A stretch of 64,000 nt of DNA, taken from the NCBI GenBank assembly GCA_937975705.1, contig CALJTX010000019.1, forward strand, positions 124,001 to 188,000, given 5' to 3'. The stretch comes from an uncultured Flavobacteriia bacterium (lineage in GTDB: Bacteria; Bacteroidota; Bacteroidia; Flavobacteriales_D; Crocinitomicaceae). This document shows positions 8,489-15,848 of the stretch, one piece after another. A program made the translations under genes and the position numbers. The stretch's first letter is position 1. The number at the start of each line of letters is the position of its first letter. The notes under the pieces were generated by a model that did not search any database, had not been told where the DNA came from, and was given only the letters and a program-made list of their open reading frames with translations.

Positions 8489-9292
8489 TTAGTTGTTTGC
8501 TGCAAAATCTTGAACGATCGTGAAGCTCGCTTCGTCGATACCGTAAGTCATGGCGTCGATTTTAGTAGAGAAGAAGCTAAATGCGATGATCGCGATTGTT
8601 GAACCAGCAATACCGAATGCGGTGTTGATAAGGGCCTCAGAGATACCTGTAGAAAGTTCTGCTGTATCTGGAGCACCTTGTGACATCGCGGCAAATGAAC
8701 GGATCATACCGAGTACTGTACCGATCAAACCGATAAGGGTTGAGATAGATGCAGTTGTAGAAAGAACCGGCAAGTTTTTAGAAAGCATAGGCAATTCCAA
8801 AGAAGTGGCTTCTTCTAATTCTTTTTTCAAAGCTTCGAGCTTTTGCTCTTTGTCCATGTCTTTTTCGTTCAACATTTGTTGGTACTTAACCAAACCAGAA
8901 CGAACAACGTTAGCCAAAGAACCGCGCTGTGCGTCGCAAGCTTCGATAGCGCCATTGAAATCTTTGGCAGCCATTAATTCTTTGATTTTTTCAATGAATT
9001 GGTTGGCTTTACCTTTACCGTTAGCCAATAATAAAGTCACTAAACGCTCAATCGTGAAAATTAATACGATAAGGTTGATAGCTACCAAACCTGGTACAAT
9101 GAACCCACCTTTGTAGATGACCCCTAATAGGTTACCTTCTACTGGTTCTGCTTCTGGATTTCTGTCCACAAAGTTTCCTGGATCACCAAAAATGTATTTG
9201 TAAATCAAGATACCTGCAATAAGTGCAAGTGCAATAGCCAAGAATGCGATAATTGCTGAAAAGCCCCCGGCGGTTTTTTGTTTTTTGTCCAT
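8489..9292 (-). CDS. exbB: ExbB/MotA/TolQ-family proton channel
   Basis: Proton-conducting subunit of the TonB motor. It has 267 residues from the start chosen here (MDKKQK). Three predicted helices: about 12-34, one after GGFIVPG, and the conserved C-terminal pair covering STTASISTLIGLIGTVLGMI and LINTAFGI. An in-frame ATG 42 bases further upstream (9334) is rejected because it overlaps the -7 box of the promoter and would lie upstream of the likely transcription start. First gene of the operon. Confidence 0.93.
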   Translation of the reverse strand: MDKKQKTAGGFSAIIAFLAIALALIAGILIYKYIFGDPGNFVDRNPEAEPVEGNLLGVIYKGGFIVPGLVAINLIVLIFTIERLVTLLLANGKGKANQFIEKIKELMAAKDFNGAIEACDAQRGSLANVVRSGLVKYQQMLNEKDMDKEQKLEALKKELEEATSLELPMLSKNLPVLSTTASISTLIGLIGTVLGMIRSFAAMSQGAPDTAELSTGISEALINTAFGIAGSTIAIIAFSFFSTKIDAMTYGIDEASFTIVQDFAANN

Positions 9293-9331
9293 AATGATCG
9301 TTTTTAATTTTTCATTTTTACAATTGAACGC

Positions 9332-9363
9332 CAAATATAAAAAAACTTTAGCCCCTTTTCAAA
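9332..9363 (-). promoter_or_regulatory. Promoter of exbB-exbD-exbD-tonB operon
   Basis: On the minus strand: TTTG (9363-9360), 20 bases, then TATATTTG (9339-9332). This is an excellent match to the Bacteroidota -33/-7 consensus with the expected spacing. Transcription would begin near 9328, leaving a leader of about 35 bases before the ATG at 9292. Confidence 0.6.
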
Positions 9364-9663
9364 ACGAAATTTACATGTTTGCGCTAGCCTAACGTATAAT
9401 TATTGTATTTCTAACACAAAGTCGGCTATATTGAGTCCATTATCAAATTGTTTTCAATCTATACCGCACAAAAATTAATATAGATTTAACATATGTTTGG
9501 AGCCTAAAAATACCTACTTACGGTCTACTTGCGAAAAACCAAACTGCGCTTCTTGGTACTTGCGAATATCAGTACGGGTTTCTACTTCTCAAACTCTAGA
9601 TTTGCCTTTTGAGCATATAAATCTTTGGGTTTTTTCTAAAAAATATATATCTTTTGCTTTGCT
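9364..9663 (+). promoter_or_regulatory. AT-rich divergent intergenic region with candidate promoter of the biosynthetic operon
   Basis: About 300 bases with no convincing gene. Two candidate plus-strand promoters are seen. TTTG (9624-9627), 20 bases, then TATCTTTT at 9648-9655 has the right spacing but ends only 8 bases before the ATG at 9664. A second -7 box TATGTTTG occurs at 9492-9499 without a clear -33 element. No operator dyad, riboswitch or regulator gene was recognised. The 60-residue open frame here (9497-9679) has no protein-like features. Confidence 0.35.
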
Positions 9664-10149
9664 ATGCGATTTTATTTAGTTGACAGAATTGAGGAGATTA
9701 TTCCAGGACAAAAGGCCACTGGAATCAAATGTTGGACTTTATCGGAAGATTATTTTGCGGAACATTTCCCAGGGTTTCCTATTGTTCCGGGCGTTTTACA
9801 AATAGAAACGATGGCCCAACTAATGGGCATCCTTATTGAACATTCATATGCTGCAGCCTATCCAGAGAAAGGGAGGTGTTATCCAATCCTAAGTATTGTT
9901 CAAAAGGCAAAATTTAGAGATGTCATCATTCCCGGCGACCAAAGTCACATAGAAGTTGTTTTAACCTCTCTCGATACGATGCGTGCTGCCGGTAGTGCAA
10001 AATTGCTTGTGGAGGGGAAAGTCCGCGCGGAAGCGGATTTGAGTTTTACTATTTTGGAAGCCCAACAAGCAAGTAATAACCCTTTTATTGGTCAACGCGA
10101 CGAATATTATTTGTCTTTAAATGTTCAACAAACGCTTAAAAAGCGCTAA
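9664..10149 (+). CDS. FabZ/FabA-like 3-hydroxyacyl-ACP dehydratase
   Basis: Predicted to remove water from 3-hydroxyacyl-ACP to give the 2-enoyl-ACP. It has 161 residues, a single hot-dog domain. The active-site block HFPGFPIVPGVLQIE is complete, with His34 and Glu48 at the positions of the FabZ catalytic His and Glu, followed by MAQLMG. This gene opens the biosynthetic operon and its stop codon shares a base with the next start (TAATG). It is slightly longer than FabZ (about 145), with an extra C-terminal stretch. A housekeeping FabZ role is less likely given its neighbours. Confidence 0.88.
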   Translation: MRFYLVDRIEEIIPGQKATGIKCWTLSEDYFAEHFPGFPIVPGVLQIETMAQLMGILIEHSYAAAYPEKGRCYPILSIVQKAKFRDVIIPGDQSHIEVVLTSLDTMRAAGSAKLLVEGKVRAEADLSFTILEAQQASNNPFIGQRDEYYLSLNVQQTLKKR

Positions 10150-11177
10150 TGCTCGCTACCATAACAGCCATCGGATTTTGGGAAAGTGCTATGTTTTCTG
10201 TCGACGGCACCTTGGAGCCAAGGTCTGAGTTGTTGCCTAATGAGGCTATAAATCAGCGTCAGTTACCTCACTTTAACGCTGCGTTTCGCCAAATTCAACT
10301 CGATCCCACACACCCTAATTACCCCAAACAGAGCGATCTTAAAATTTTGCGCAACGATACAATTGCAGCACTTGTGCTGAGCCAGCAGATGCAGGCTTTA
10401 CATCAGTGGGGCACTACATTTAAGGAACATGGCGCCCTTTTGGTTGCGAACAGCAATTTTATCGATGACGACGTACTCGATTTTGAGTCCATAACTACTG
10501 CAGTGAGTCAGTTACAAACGGCGCTTGATCCTGCAACTGAAAACAAATTGTTTGGTTCTACTATTTCACCTTTATTGCCACTCAGAACGCTAACCAATGG
10601 CGCACAGAGTTTTATTGCGCAATATTTAGGATTTTATGGGAGTTCTACCACTTACGGGAGTACAGGAATTGCGAGTGTTCAGGCCTTACGAGATGCCTGT
10701 AACTTAATCATTATTGATGCAAGCCGCTTGATTTTAGTTGGCGGTTGTCATTTCGCCAATTTGTTCTCATTTCTAAATAATTGCTTGTTGCTTCATGATA
10801 CCGAAGGATATGCAGAGGCAAGCGCTGCTAGTTTTTTCATGTTAACAGCTGCCAATCCAAAGGTGAGCGGCAAGCACAATTTACACATCCTTCATTTTTA
10901 TCAAAATCTAGAAGAGCTGCAAGGAGAACATGTAGATTGGTTGTTTTACGGAGGTGCATTTACGCCGCTTGAGGATGCAAAATTGCTTGCGCGCTGTCAG
11001 CATTTGCAATATCAAGAAGCATTTAGCTGGTTTGCTCATACGGGTAATCTTGGTGCGGCCGAACTCGGCATGCTGCTTGCGGCTGCGGGCAACTGGCTCA
11101 GAAAAGGTCAAACTGCAGTTGTGTTGATTCAAGATGCATTTGGCGTTCTAGAACTTTTCAAAGTGGAGCACGCATGA
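10149..11177 (+). CDS. Degenerate beta-ketoacyl synthase (chain-length-factor-like)
   Basis: A 342-residue thiolase-fold protein, shorter than a usual KS (about 410). The nucleophile-elbow block GSSTTYGSTGIASVQAL aligns with the KS pattern GPSxxxxTACASGxxAL and puts Gly173 where the catalytic Cys should be. The first catalytic His region reads LFYGGAFT (Gly268), and the second reads HTGNLGAAELG (Asn300 instead of His). All three catalytic positions therefore appear lost. Next to an intact KS this suggests a KS-beta/chain-length-factor partner, although the usual CLF Gln is not seen. It overlaps the KS gene by 4 bases. Confidence 0.75.
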   Translation: MLATITAIGFWESAMFSVDGTLEPRSELLPNEAINQRQLPHFNAAFRQIQLDPTHPNYPKQSDLKILRNDTIAALVLSQQMQALHQWGTTFKEHGALLVANSNFIDDDVLDFESITTAVSQLQTALDPATENKLFGSTISPLLPLRTLTNGAQSFIAQYLGFYGSSTTYGSTGIASVQALRDACNLIIIDASRLILVGGCHFANLFSFLNNCLLLHDTEGYAEASAASFFMLTAANPKVSGKHNLHILHFYQNLEELQGEHVDWLFYGGAFTPLEDAKLLARCQHLQYQEAFSWFAHTGNLGAAELGMLLAAAGNWLRKGQTAVVLIQDAFGVLELFKVEHA

Positions 11178-12442
11178 GTTCAGCAAAAGTTTATGTCCTT
11201 CACACACATTCGGTGAGTCCGCTAGGGATGGGTAGCGCTGAGTTGTTGGCAGCCCTAAAAAATCAAAAGCAAGCTGCCGCTGACATCACACAATTTGACC
11301 CTGCTGGTTTGGCCCAAACCAAAGCCTGTGAAGTGGCGCCTGCATATTTGGCGGGTCTTGACCTTCTTCATGAAGCTTGGCAAATGGTGGCAGCCTATGA
11401 CCGTAAATTTGCACTTTGGGCCACCGCAGTGCAAAGCGAGCAAGCGCAACTTCAAGCGCTTTTTAGCAAAACTTCAACACAGCGAACAGCATTATTTTTG
11501 GGCTTGGGAGCCAACGCGATCCCCGTCCAACATATCGCCAAATCCGTTTCTGATTTTACCGCTTTTGGATTGAATCAAGCCATTGCCCAACTAAATGTTC
11601 ATGTGGGTAAAAAAGCCAATTCGATTTTCAATCATGCCGATTTATACGGTAACTATTTTCGCCAAGAAATTGCACCATTTGGCTTTTGTAGGAATTTAAT
11701 GACGGCATGCTCGAGTAGTACGCAAGCCATTGCTTTTGGTGCTGCACATATTTTGTCCGGACAAGCTGATTTGGTTTTAGCAGGCGGCACCGACTCTATT
11801 CTCAATCAGTTTGCCTACATATCTTTTGGCAAATTAGGCGTATTGAGCCCTGAAGAATGTAAGCCTTTTGATACAGGACGCAACGGTACAATTGCTGGTG
11901 AATGTGCCGGATTTACATTGTTGGCATCTGAGCAATTCGTTCGGGAAAACGGTTTGCAACCCCAGATTGCACTTCTAGGTTATGGCAACAGCATGGACGC
12001 TTACAAAATCACTGCGCCAGATCCAAATGGGGCCGGCGTTGAACGCGCGCTGCGTTGCGCATTACAGATGGCTCAACTATCGCCAGAGGCATTGGATTAC
12101 ATCAATGCCCACGGAACCGGAACGCGATCCAATGACGAAGCAGAGTTGCGCGCCATTGAACGGGTTGTTGGTTCGGCTGCAGCTAATATTGCCGTGAGCT
12201 CGACCAAAGACCGACACGGTCATGCTATTGCAGCCGCGGGTATTCAAGAATTTCATGTGCTCACTACCTGTATGTCAAACGGACTCGTACCAGCAAACCT
12301 CAATTGTAACAATCCAATTCAAACGCCGCTTGAGCTGCCCCTACAAACCAATCAAAATCGAAAAATCAAATATGCACTCACCAATAATTTTGCTTTTGGT
12401 GGTGTCAATTGTGCTTTAGCACTTGAAAACTTAGCCCTATGA
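11174..12442 (+). CDS. Beta-ketoacyl-ACP synthase (FabF/KS-alpha type)
   Basis: Decarboxylative Claisen condensation of an acyl chain with malonyl-ACP. It has 422 residues. The catalytic triad is intact: Cys179 in TACSSSTQAI, His313 in NAHGTGT and His350 in KDRHGHAIAAAG, with Lys345 also conserved. The C-terminal NNFAFGGVN motif is present. It sits directly after the degenerate KS gene with a 4-base overlap, so the two are probably co-translated and form a heterodimer. It overlaps the ketoreductase gene by 4 bases. It is probably not the housekeeping FabF because of this dedicated context. Confidence 0.92.
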   Translation: MSSAKVYVLHTHSVSPLGMGSAELLAALKNQKQAAADITQFDPAGLAQTKACEVAPAYLAGLDLLHEAWQMVAAYDRKFALWATAVQSEQAQLQALFSKTSTQRTALFLGLGANAIPVQHIAKSVSDFTAFGLNQAIAQLNVHVGKKANSIFNHADLYGNYFRQEIAPFGFCRNLMTACSSSTQAIAFGAAHILSGQADLVLAGGTDSILNQFAYISFGKLGVLSPEECKPFDTGRNGTIAGECAGFTLLASEQFVRENGLQPQIALLGYGNSMDAYKITAPDPNGAGVERALRCALQMAQLSPEALDYINAHGTGTRSNDEAELRAIERVVGSAAANIAVSSTKDRHGHAIAAAGIQEFHVLTTCMSNGLVPANLNCNNPIQTPLELPLQTNQNRKIKYALTNNFAFGGVNCALALENLAL

Positions 12443-13194
12443 ACCTCGAATTAAAAGATAAAATTGTGTGTATTACCGGTGCCTCAGGTGGGATTGGCTT
12501 GGCTCTGGTGAGTGCTTTTTTAGATGAGGGAGCTATTGTTTGCGCTACGTATCATCGCAACCCAGATAAAATTGAGCAGCTGCGCGCCACGCTCGATCCA
12601 ATGATTGGTTCTCATTTATTTGCGTACCCACTCGATCTTCAAAACCAAGCAAGTCAAAGCGCATGTGTTGCTGCAATGTGTAACGCACATCAGCGCATCG
12701 ATGTCTTGGTCAATTGTGCAGGTTCGGCCTTAGAAAAACCTTTCTTGCTCTTGACACCCGAAGAAATTACGCAGCAAATCACCACTAATTTTAGCCAACA
12801 AGCACTTTTCACACAGCAAGTAGCTAAGGTCATGCTTGCACAGCGCAAAGGCAATATTGTCAATATTTCGAGTTTGTTAGCCAAACGTTTGGGTAGGGGA
12901 GTGGCTGTATATGCTGCAGCCAAAGCGGCTATTGATCGCTTTACACAAACACTTGCTCTAGAGGTAGGTAAAAAAGGCATTCGTGTCAACAGCATCAATC
13001 CAGGCCTCATTGCCACCAAGATGAGCAAAAATATCCAAGCGAATATGCCAGCGGAGCTCATGAATATGAGTCCGATTTCGAGGCCGGGCACACCAGAAGA
13101 AATTGCACAAGCAGCCTTGTTTTTAGCTTCAGACCGAGCAGCTAGTTACATCACTGGCGTTTGTTTATCTGTAGATGGAGGCCTCAGTATTTAA
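12439..13194 (+). CDS. FabG-like short-chain dehydrogenase (3-ketoacyl-ACP reductase)
   Basis: NADPH-dependent reduction of a 3-ketoacyl-ACP to the 3-hydroxyacyl form is the likely role. It has 251 residues with a classical SDR fold: cofactor motif TGASGGIG at 13-20, NCAG at 92-95, Asn117, Ser145, Tyr158 and Lys162 (YAAAK). NPGLIATKMSK and the C-terminal YITGVCLSVDGG are typical of FabG. It completes the reductive cycle with the operon's dehydratase. Overlaps the KS gene by 4 bases. Confidence 0.9.
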   Translation: MNLELKDKIVCITGASGGIGLALVSAFLDEGAIVCATYHRNPDKIEQLRATLDPMIGSHLFAYPLDLQNQASQSACVAAMCNAHQRIDVLVNCAGSALEKPFLLLTPEEITQQITTNFSQQALFTQQVAKVMLAQRKGNIVNISSLLAKRLGRGVAVYAAAKAAIDRFTQTLALEVGKKGIRVNSINPGLIATKMSKNIQANMPAELMNMSPISRPGTPEEIAQAALFLASDRAASYITGVCLSVDGGLSI

Positions 13195-13214
13195 TTCAAA
13201 TTTATATTTCAAAA

Positions 13215-13610
13215 ATGACACAGAACGAAGAAATTATCGAACAAATCAAGCAAATCATCCACCAGTCTTGTGGTATTGACCCTGCCGTCATGCATGCGCA
13301 TTCAACGATTTTTGATGAATTGAGCATCGATTCTATCGATATGGTAGACATTTTATTTCAATTGGAAAGACACTATAATATTGAGCTCAAAATTTCTGAA
13401 ATTGAGCAGCAATCTAAAGTTGAAATGGGAGAGGAACCTTTTGAAGTAAACCAAATCATTACGCCAAAAGGACTTGAAGTTTTGCGCCGACGCATGCCTG
13501 AGATAGATCCCAATCTACTCAAGGAGGGACTGTCTATGTTCGATGTGATCAAATTGATCAATATCCAAAGTTTGGCAAATATGGTAGCGCATCAACTCGC
13601 TAAAAAATAA
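13215..13610 (+). CDS. Acyl carrier protein with long insertion
   Basis: A 131-residue carrier protein. The phosphopantetheine site is DSID with Ser40 as the attachment residue, preceded by FDELSI. It is longer than a normal ACP (75-85 residues) because about 40 extra residues (roughly 65-105, including EEPFEVNQIITPKG and MPEIDPNLLKEG) separate helix II from the last helix, FDVIKLINIQSL. The start at 13215 is chosen over an upstream in-frame ATG (13161) that would lie inside the ketoreductase gene. Carries the growing chain for the KS pair. Confidence 0.88.
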   Translation: MTQNEEIIEQIKQIIHQSCGIDPAVMHAHSTIFDELSIDSIDMVDILFQLERHYNIELKISEIEQQSKVEMGEEPFEVNQIITPKGLEVLRRRMPEIDPNLLKEGLSMFDVIKLINIQSLANMVAHQLAKK

Positions 13611-13614
13611 AGGT

Positions 13615-14754
13615 ATGCCCGGCGTAATCTATCGCATTGCCGCACAGGAAGCACTTTATGGTTTTGGAGATCCTATTTTGGATGTCCCGATCCTAAATGA
13701 AAGTTTGGGGACCTATCAAGCGCGCATTTGTGCACAATGCGGTATGCGTATTGTGGATGTCTCATCAATTGAAAATTTACCTCAAACGGATATGCCCTTG
13801 TGGTATTTCCACGCCAAAATGATTTTCACGCTTGACTTTCTAAAGGCGGCAATTCAAGAAACAATTGCGAATCCGAGTGCATTTATTCAATTTGGTTTAA
13901 AAATGCAGCCCTCGGCTCAGCAGCATTCTTTGCCGATCGCGTTACATGAAACCGAACTCACTTTTCCCTTGTTCTATAAAGGTAGTGTGGTTGCCCAACA
14001 AGCCCAACGAATTGAATTAGCTGGAAAAGAGTACGAGTGGCAAATTCAAATGCCCGCTCAGGTAATGCCTGGGGGCACCTACCGCTTGAATCAGAATGCG
14101 GTTTTTGCAGCCATGTTATTGTCTCCATTTCATTTGCATGGTGCCAATATGGCCCTGAATTTGAACAGGGGTCTTCGGATCCAGGCCCTGCTTCCGGATT
14201 GGCTGCGCATGCGCATTTCCAAACCTTTTACCAAACTGACTTCTTTTGGATTAAAGCGCATGAATCGAAGCGGTAAGAATTGTCGAATACACCCGAGCGC
14301 TGTGGTGGAGGGTTGTGTCTTAGGCGACAACGTGACCGTTGGAGCCAACGCTGTGCTCCGCATGAGTGTCATTGGGAGTGGAACCTTCATTGGCGATACC
14401 GCAGTTGTGAGTTTTTCGGTGCTGGGGCCAAATAACTTTGTAAGTACGGGTAATCATTTGGTCAACAGCCTCACGTACCCCTCTGTTTTTACGATTCATG
14501 GCCCTTATCAGTACAGTATTTTTGGCCAGAACACAGCGGTTTTTGCCACCATTAATTCAGATATCCGACTCGATTCAAAAACCATCAAAATACCCACAGA
14601 AATAGGGATCTGTGACTCCGGTCAAATTTTGCTTGGGGTGGCTTACGGACACCGTTCTAAAATTGGCGGTTCAAATATCATTGGCGCAGGGCGATTGGTC
14701 CCAAATGACTACGTTTTAAATCCGCCAGATTTCATCACACTTCAATTTGAATGA
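13615..14754 (+). CDS. Left-handed beta-helix (hexapeptide-repeat) protein of unknown function
   Basis: A 379-residue protein. The region 222-275 contains hexapeptide turns typical of left-handed beta-helix proteins (IHPSAVVEG, LGDNVTVGANAVL, IGSGTFIGDTAVV). The last 100 residues look like further coils ending in IGGSNIIGAGRLVPNDYVL. The N-terminal 200 residues are not recognised; they contain a CAQC motif. Such helices occur in acyltransferases and nucleotidyltransferases, so an acyl or NDP-sugar transfer role is possible but not shown. It lies 4 bases after the ACP gene and overlaps the next by 4. Confidence 0.65.
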   Translation: MPGVIYRIAAQEALYGFGDPILDVPILNESLGTYQARICAQCGMRIVDVSSIENLPQTDMPLWYFHAKMIFTLDFLKAAIQETIANPSAFIQFGLKMQPSAQQHSLPIALHETELTFPLFYKGSVVAQQAQRIELAGKEYEWQIQMPAQVMPGGTYRLNQNAVFAAMLLSPFHLHGANMALNLNRGLRIQALLPDWLRMRISKPFTKLTSFGLKRMNRSGKNCRIHPSAVVEGCVLGDNVTVGANAVLRMSVIGSGTFIGDTAVVSFSVLGPNNFVSTGNHLVNSLTYPSVFTIHGPYQYSIFGQNTAVFATINSDIRLDSKTIKIPTEIGICDSGQILLGVAYGHRSKIGGSNIIGAGRLVPNDYVLNPPDFITLQFE

Positions 14755-15848
14755 TGGCGCAAAATACTTTTTTAATTGGGGCTTACGGCTATACGGCGCA
14801 ACTCATTGCTGCACAAATGGCAGCAGCGGGCTTGGCTTTTACCGCGGTGGGGAGGGATCAAACTAAACTTGAGCAACTCCAACAAGAGTTTGTAAATTGT
14901 TATGGGTATATCGTTGCGGATATCCAAAATGAAGCCATGCTCGATTTTTTACAAAAAGGAGCGGTGGTGATAAATTGTGCGGGCCCATTCAATTTGCTTG
15001 CGCCTACCTTATTGGCTAAATGTATTGCTGTTGGCGCACATTATATCGATATCACCGGAGAACAAGAAATCGTAAGGCAAAGTTATGAGCGCTATGCGCG
15101 TACGGCTCGGCAGAATGAAATTTGTGTGCTGCATTCAATGGCTTTTGAATCTGCTCTAACCGATATTTTATTGAGCCATTCCTTGCAAAAGGTAGCGCAG
15201 GACGAAATAGAAGAGGTACAATCGTATTATCATATTGGTAGCCAGCAAATGAGCCCTGGCACCAAACTAACAATGAAGTTGGCCAATTATCATTCCAATT
15301 ATATAGTTGAGAACCAGCGTTTGTTGCCTTTTGCAAATCAGTTCGCAAATGTGCCGAAAGGTTTGCCCTTTGAAGCCGCAAGAGTGGTGCCTTATCCAGA
15401 GGTAATTTTTGCCTATGAACGACTTCAGCCAAAGCGCGCGGCGTCTCATTTTGTTGTGGAGCAAGGCAGCAATCTATCGTTTTCCGGCCACTTCATGAGG
15501 CCAGCTCAAACAGACGAAGCGCAACTTCATTCCATAATTGAACGATTTAAAAAGGTGCAACATGTGGGCCCAGCAGCCACAGACCGGGAAAAGCAACATT
15601 TTGAGCTTTATTTGCTGCTGCATACCCACAACGTGACCCATGTGGCCTCAATAAGCGGGTACAACATGTATGAAATTACGGCAGCGCTTGTCGTATTGAC
15701 GCTGCAGCAACTCCAATTACGGCCTACTCATTTTGGCGTCTTGAGTCCTGGGCAATTTTTAGATCAGGCAGGCTTATCATGGCTTTTAGACAACCCTTAT
15801 TTTACCTTGAATAGTCCAATAACACTTAAAAATGATGCAAAGATTTAG
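14751..15848 (+). CDS. Saccharopine-dehydrogenase-like oxidoreductase, possible trans-acting enoyl reductase
   Basis: A 365-residue protein with an N-terminal Rossmann motif LIGAYGYTAQLIA (residues 8-20), followed by VINCAGPFNLLAP and GAHYIDITGE, the pattern of the saccharopine-dehydrogenase-like family. Mycobacterial members (for example Rv2953) act as trans-acting enoyl reductases for polyketide synthases. With KS, KR, DH and ACP in the same operon but no FabI/FabK, an enoyl-reductase role is attractive; this is inference. Start may be 14751 or 14754 (two consecutive ATGs). Overlaps the next gene by 17 bases. Confidence 0.75.
   Translation: MMAQNTFLIGAYGYTAQLIAAQMAAAGLAFTAVGRDQTKLEQLQQEFVNCYGYIVADIQNEAMLDFLQKGAVVINCAGPFNLLAPTLLAKCIAVGAHYIDITGEQEIVRQSYERYARTARQNEICVLHSMAFESALTDILLSHSLQKVAQDEIEEVQSYYHIGSQQMSPGTKLTMKLANYHSNYIVENQRLLPFANQFANVPKGLPFEAARVVPYPEVIFAYERLQPKRAASHFVVEQGSNLSFSGHFMRPAQTDEAQLHSIIERFKKVQHVGPAATDREKQHFELYLLLHTHNVTHVASISGYNMYEITAALVVLTLQQLQLRPTHFGVLSPGQFLDQAGLSWLLDNPYFTLNSPITLKNDAKI

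Noticed and set aside
9497..9679. Small 60-residue frame upstream of the biosynthetic operon
   Set aside because: It overlaps the dehydratase start, has no ribosome-binding site and no protein-like composition.
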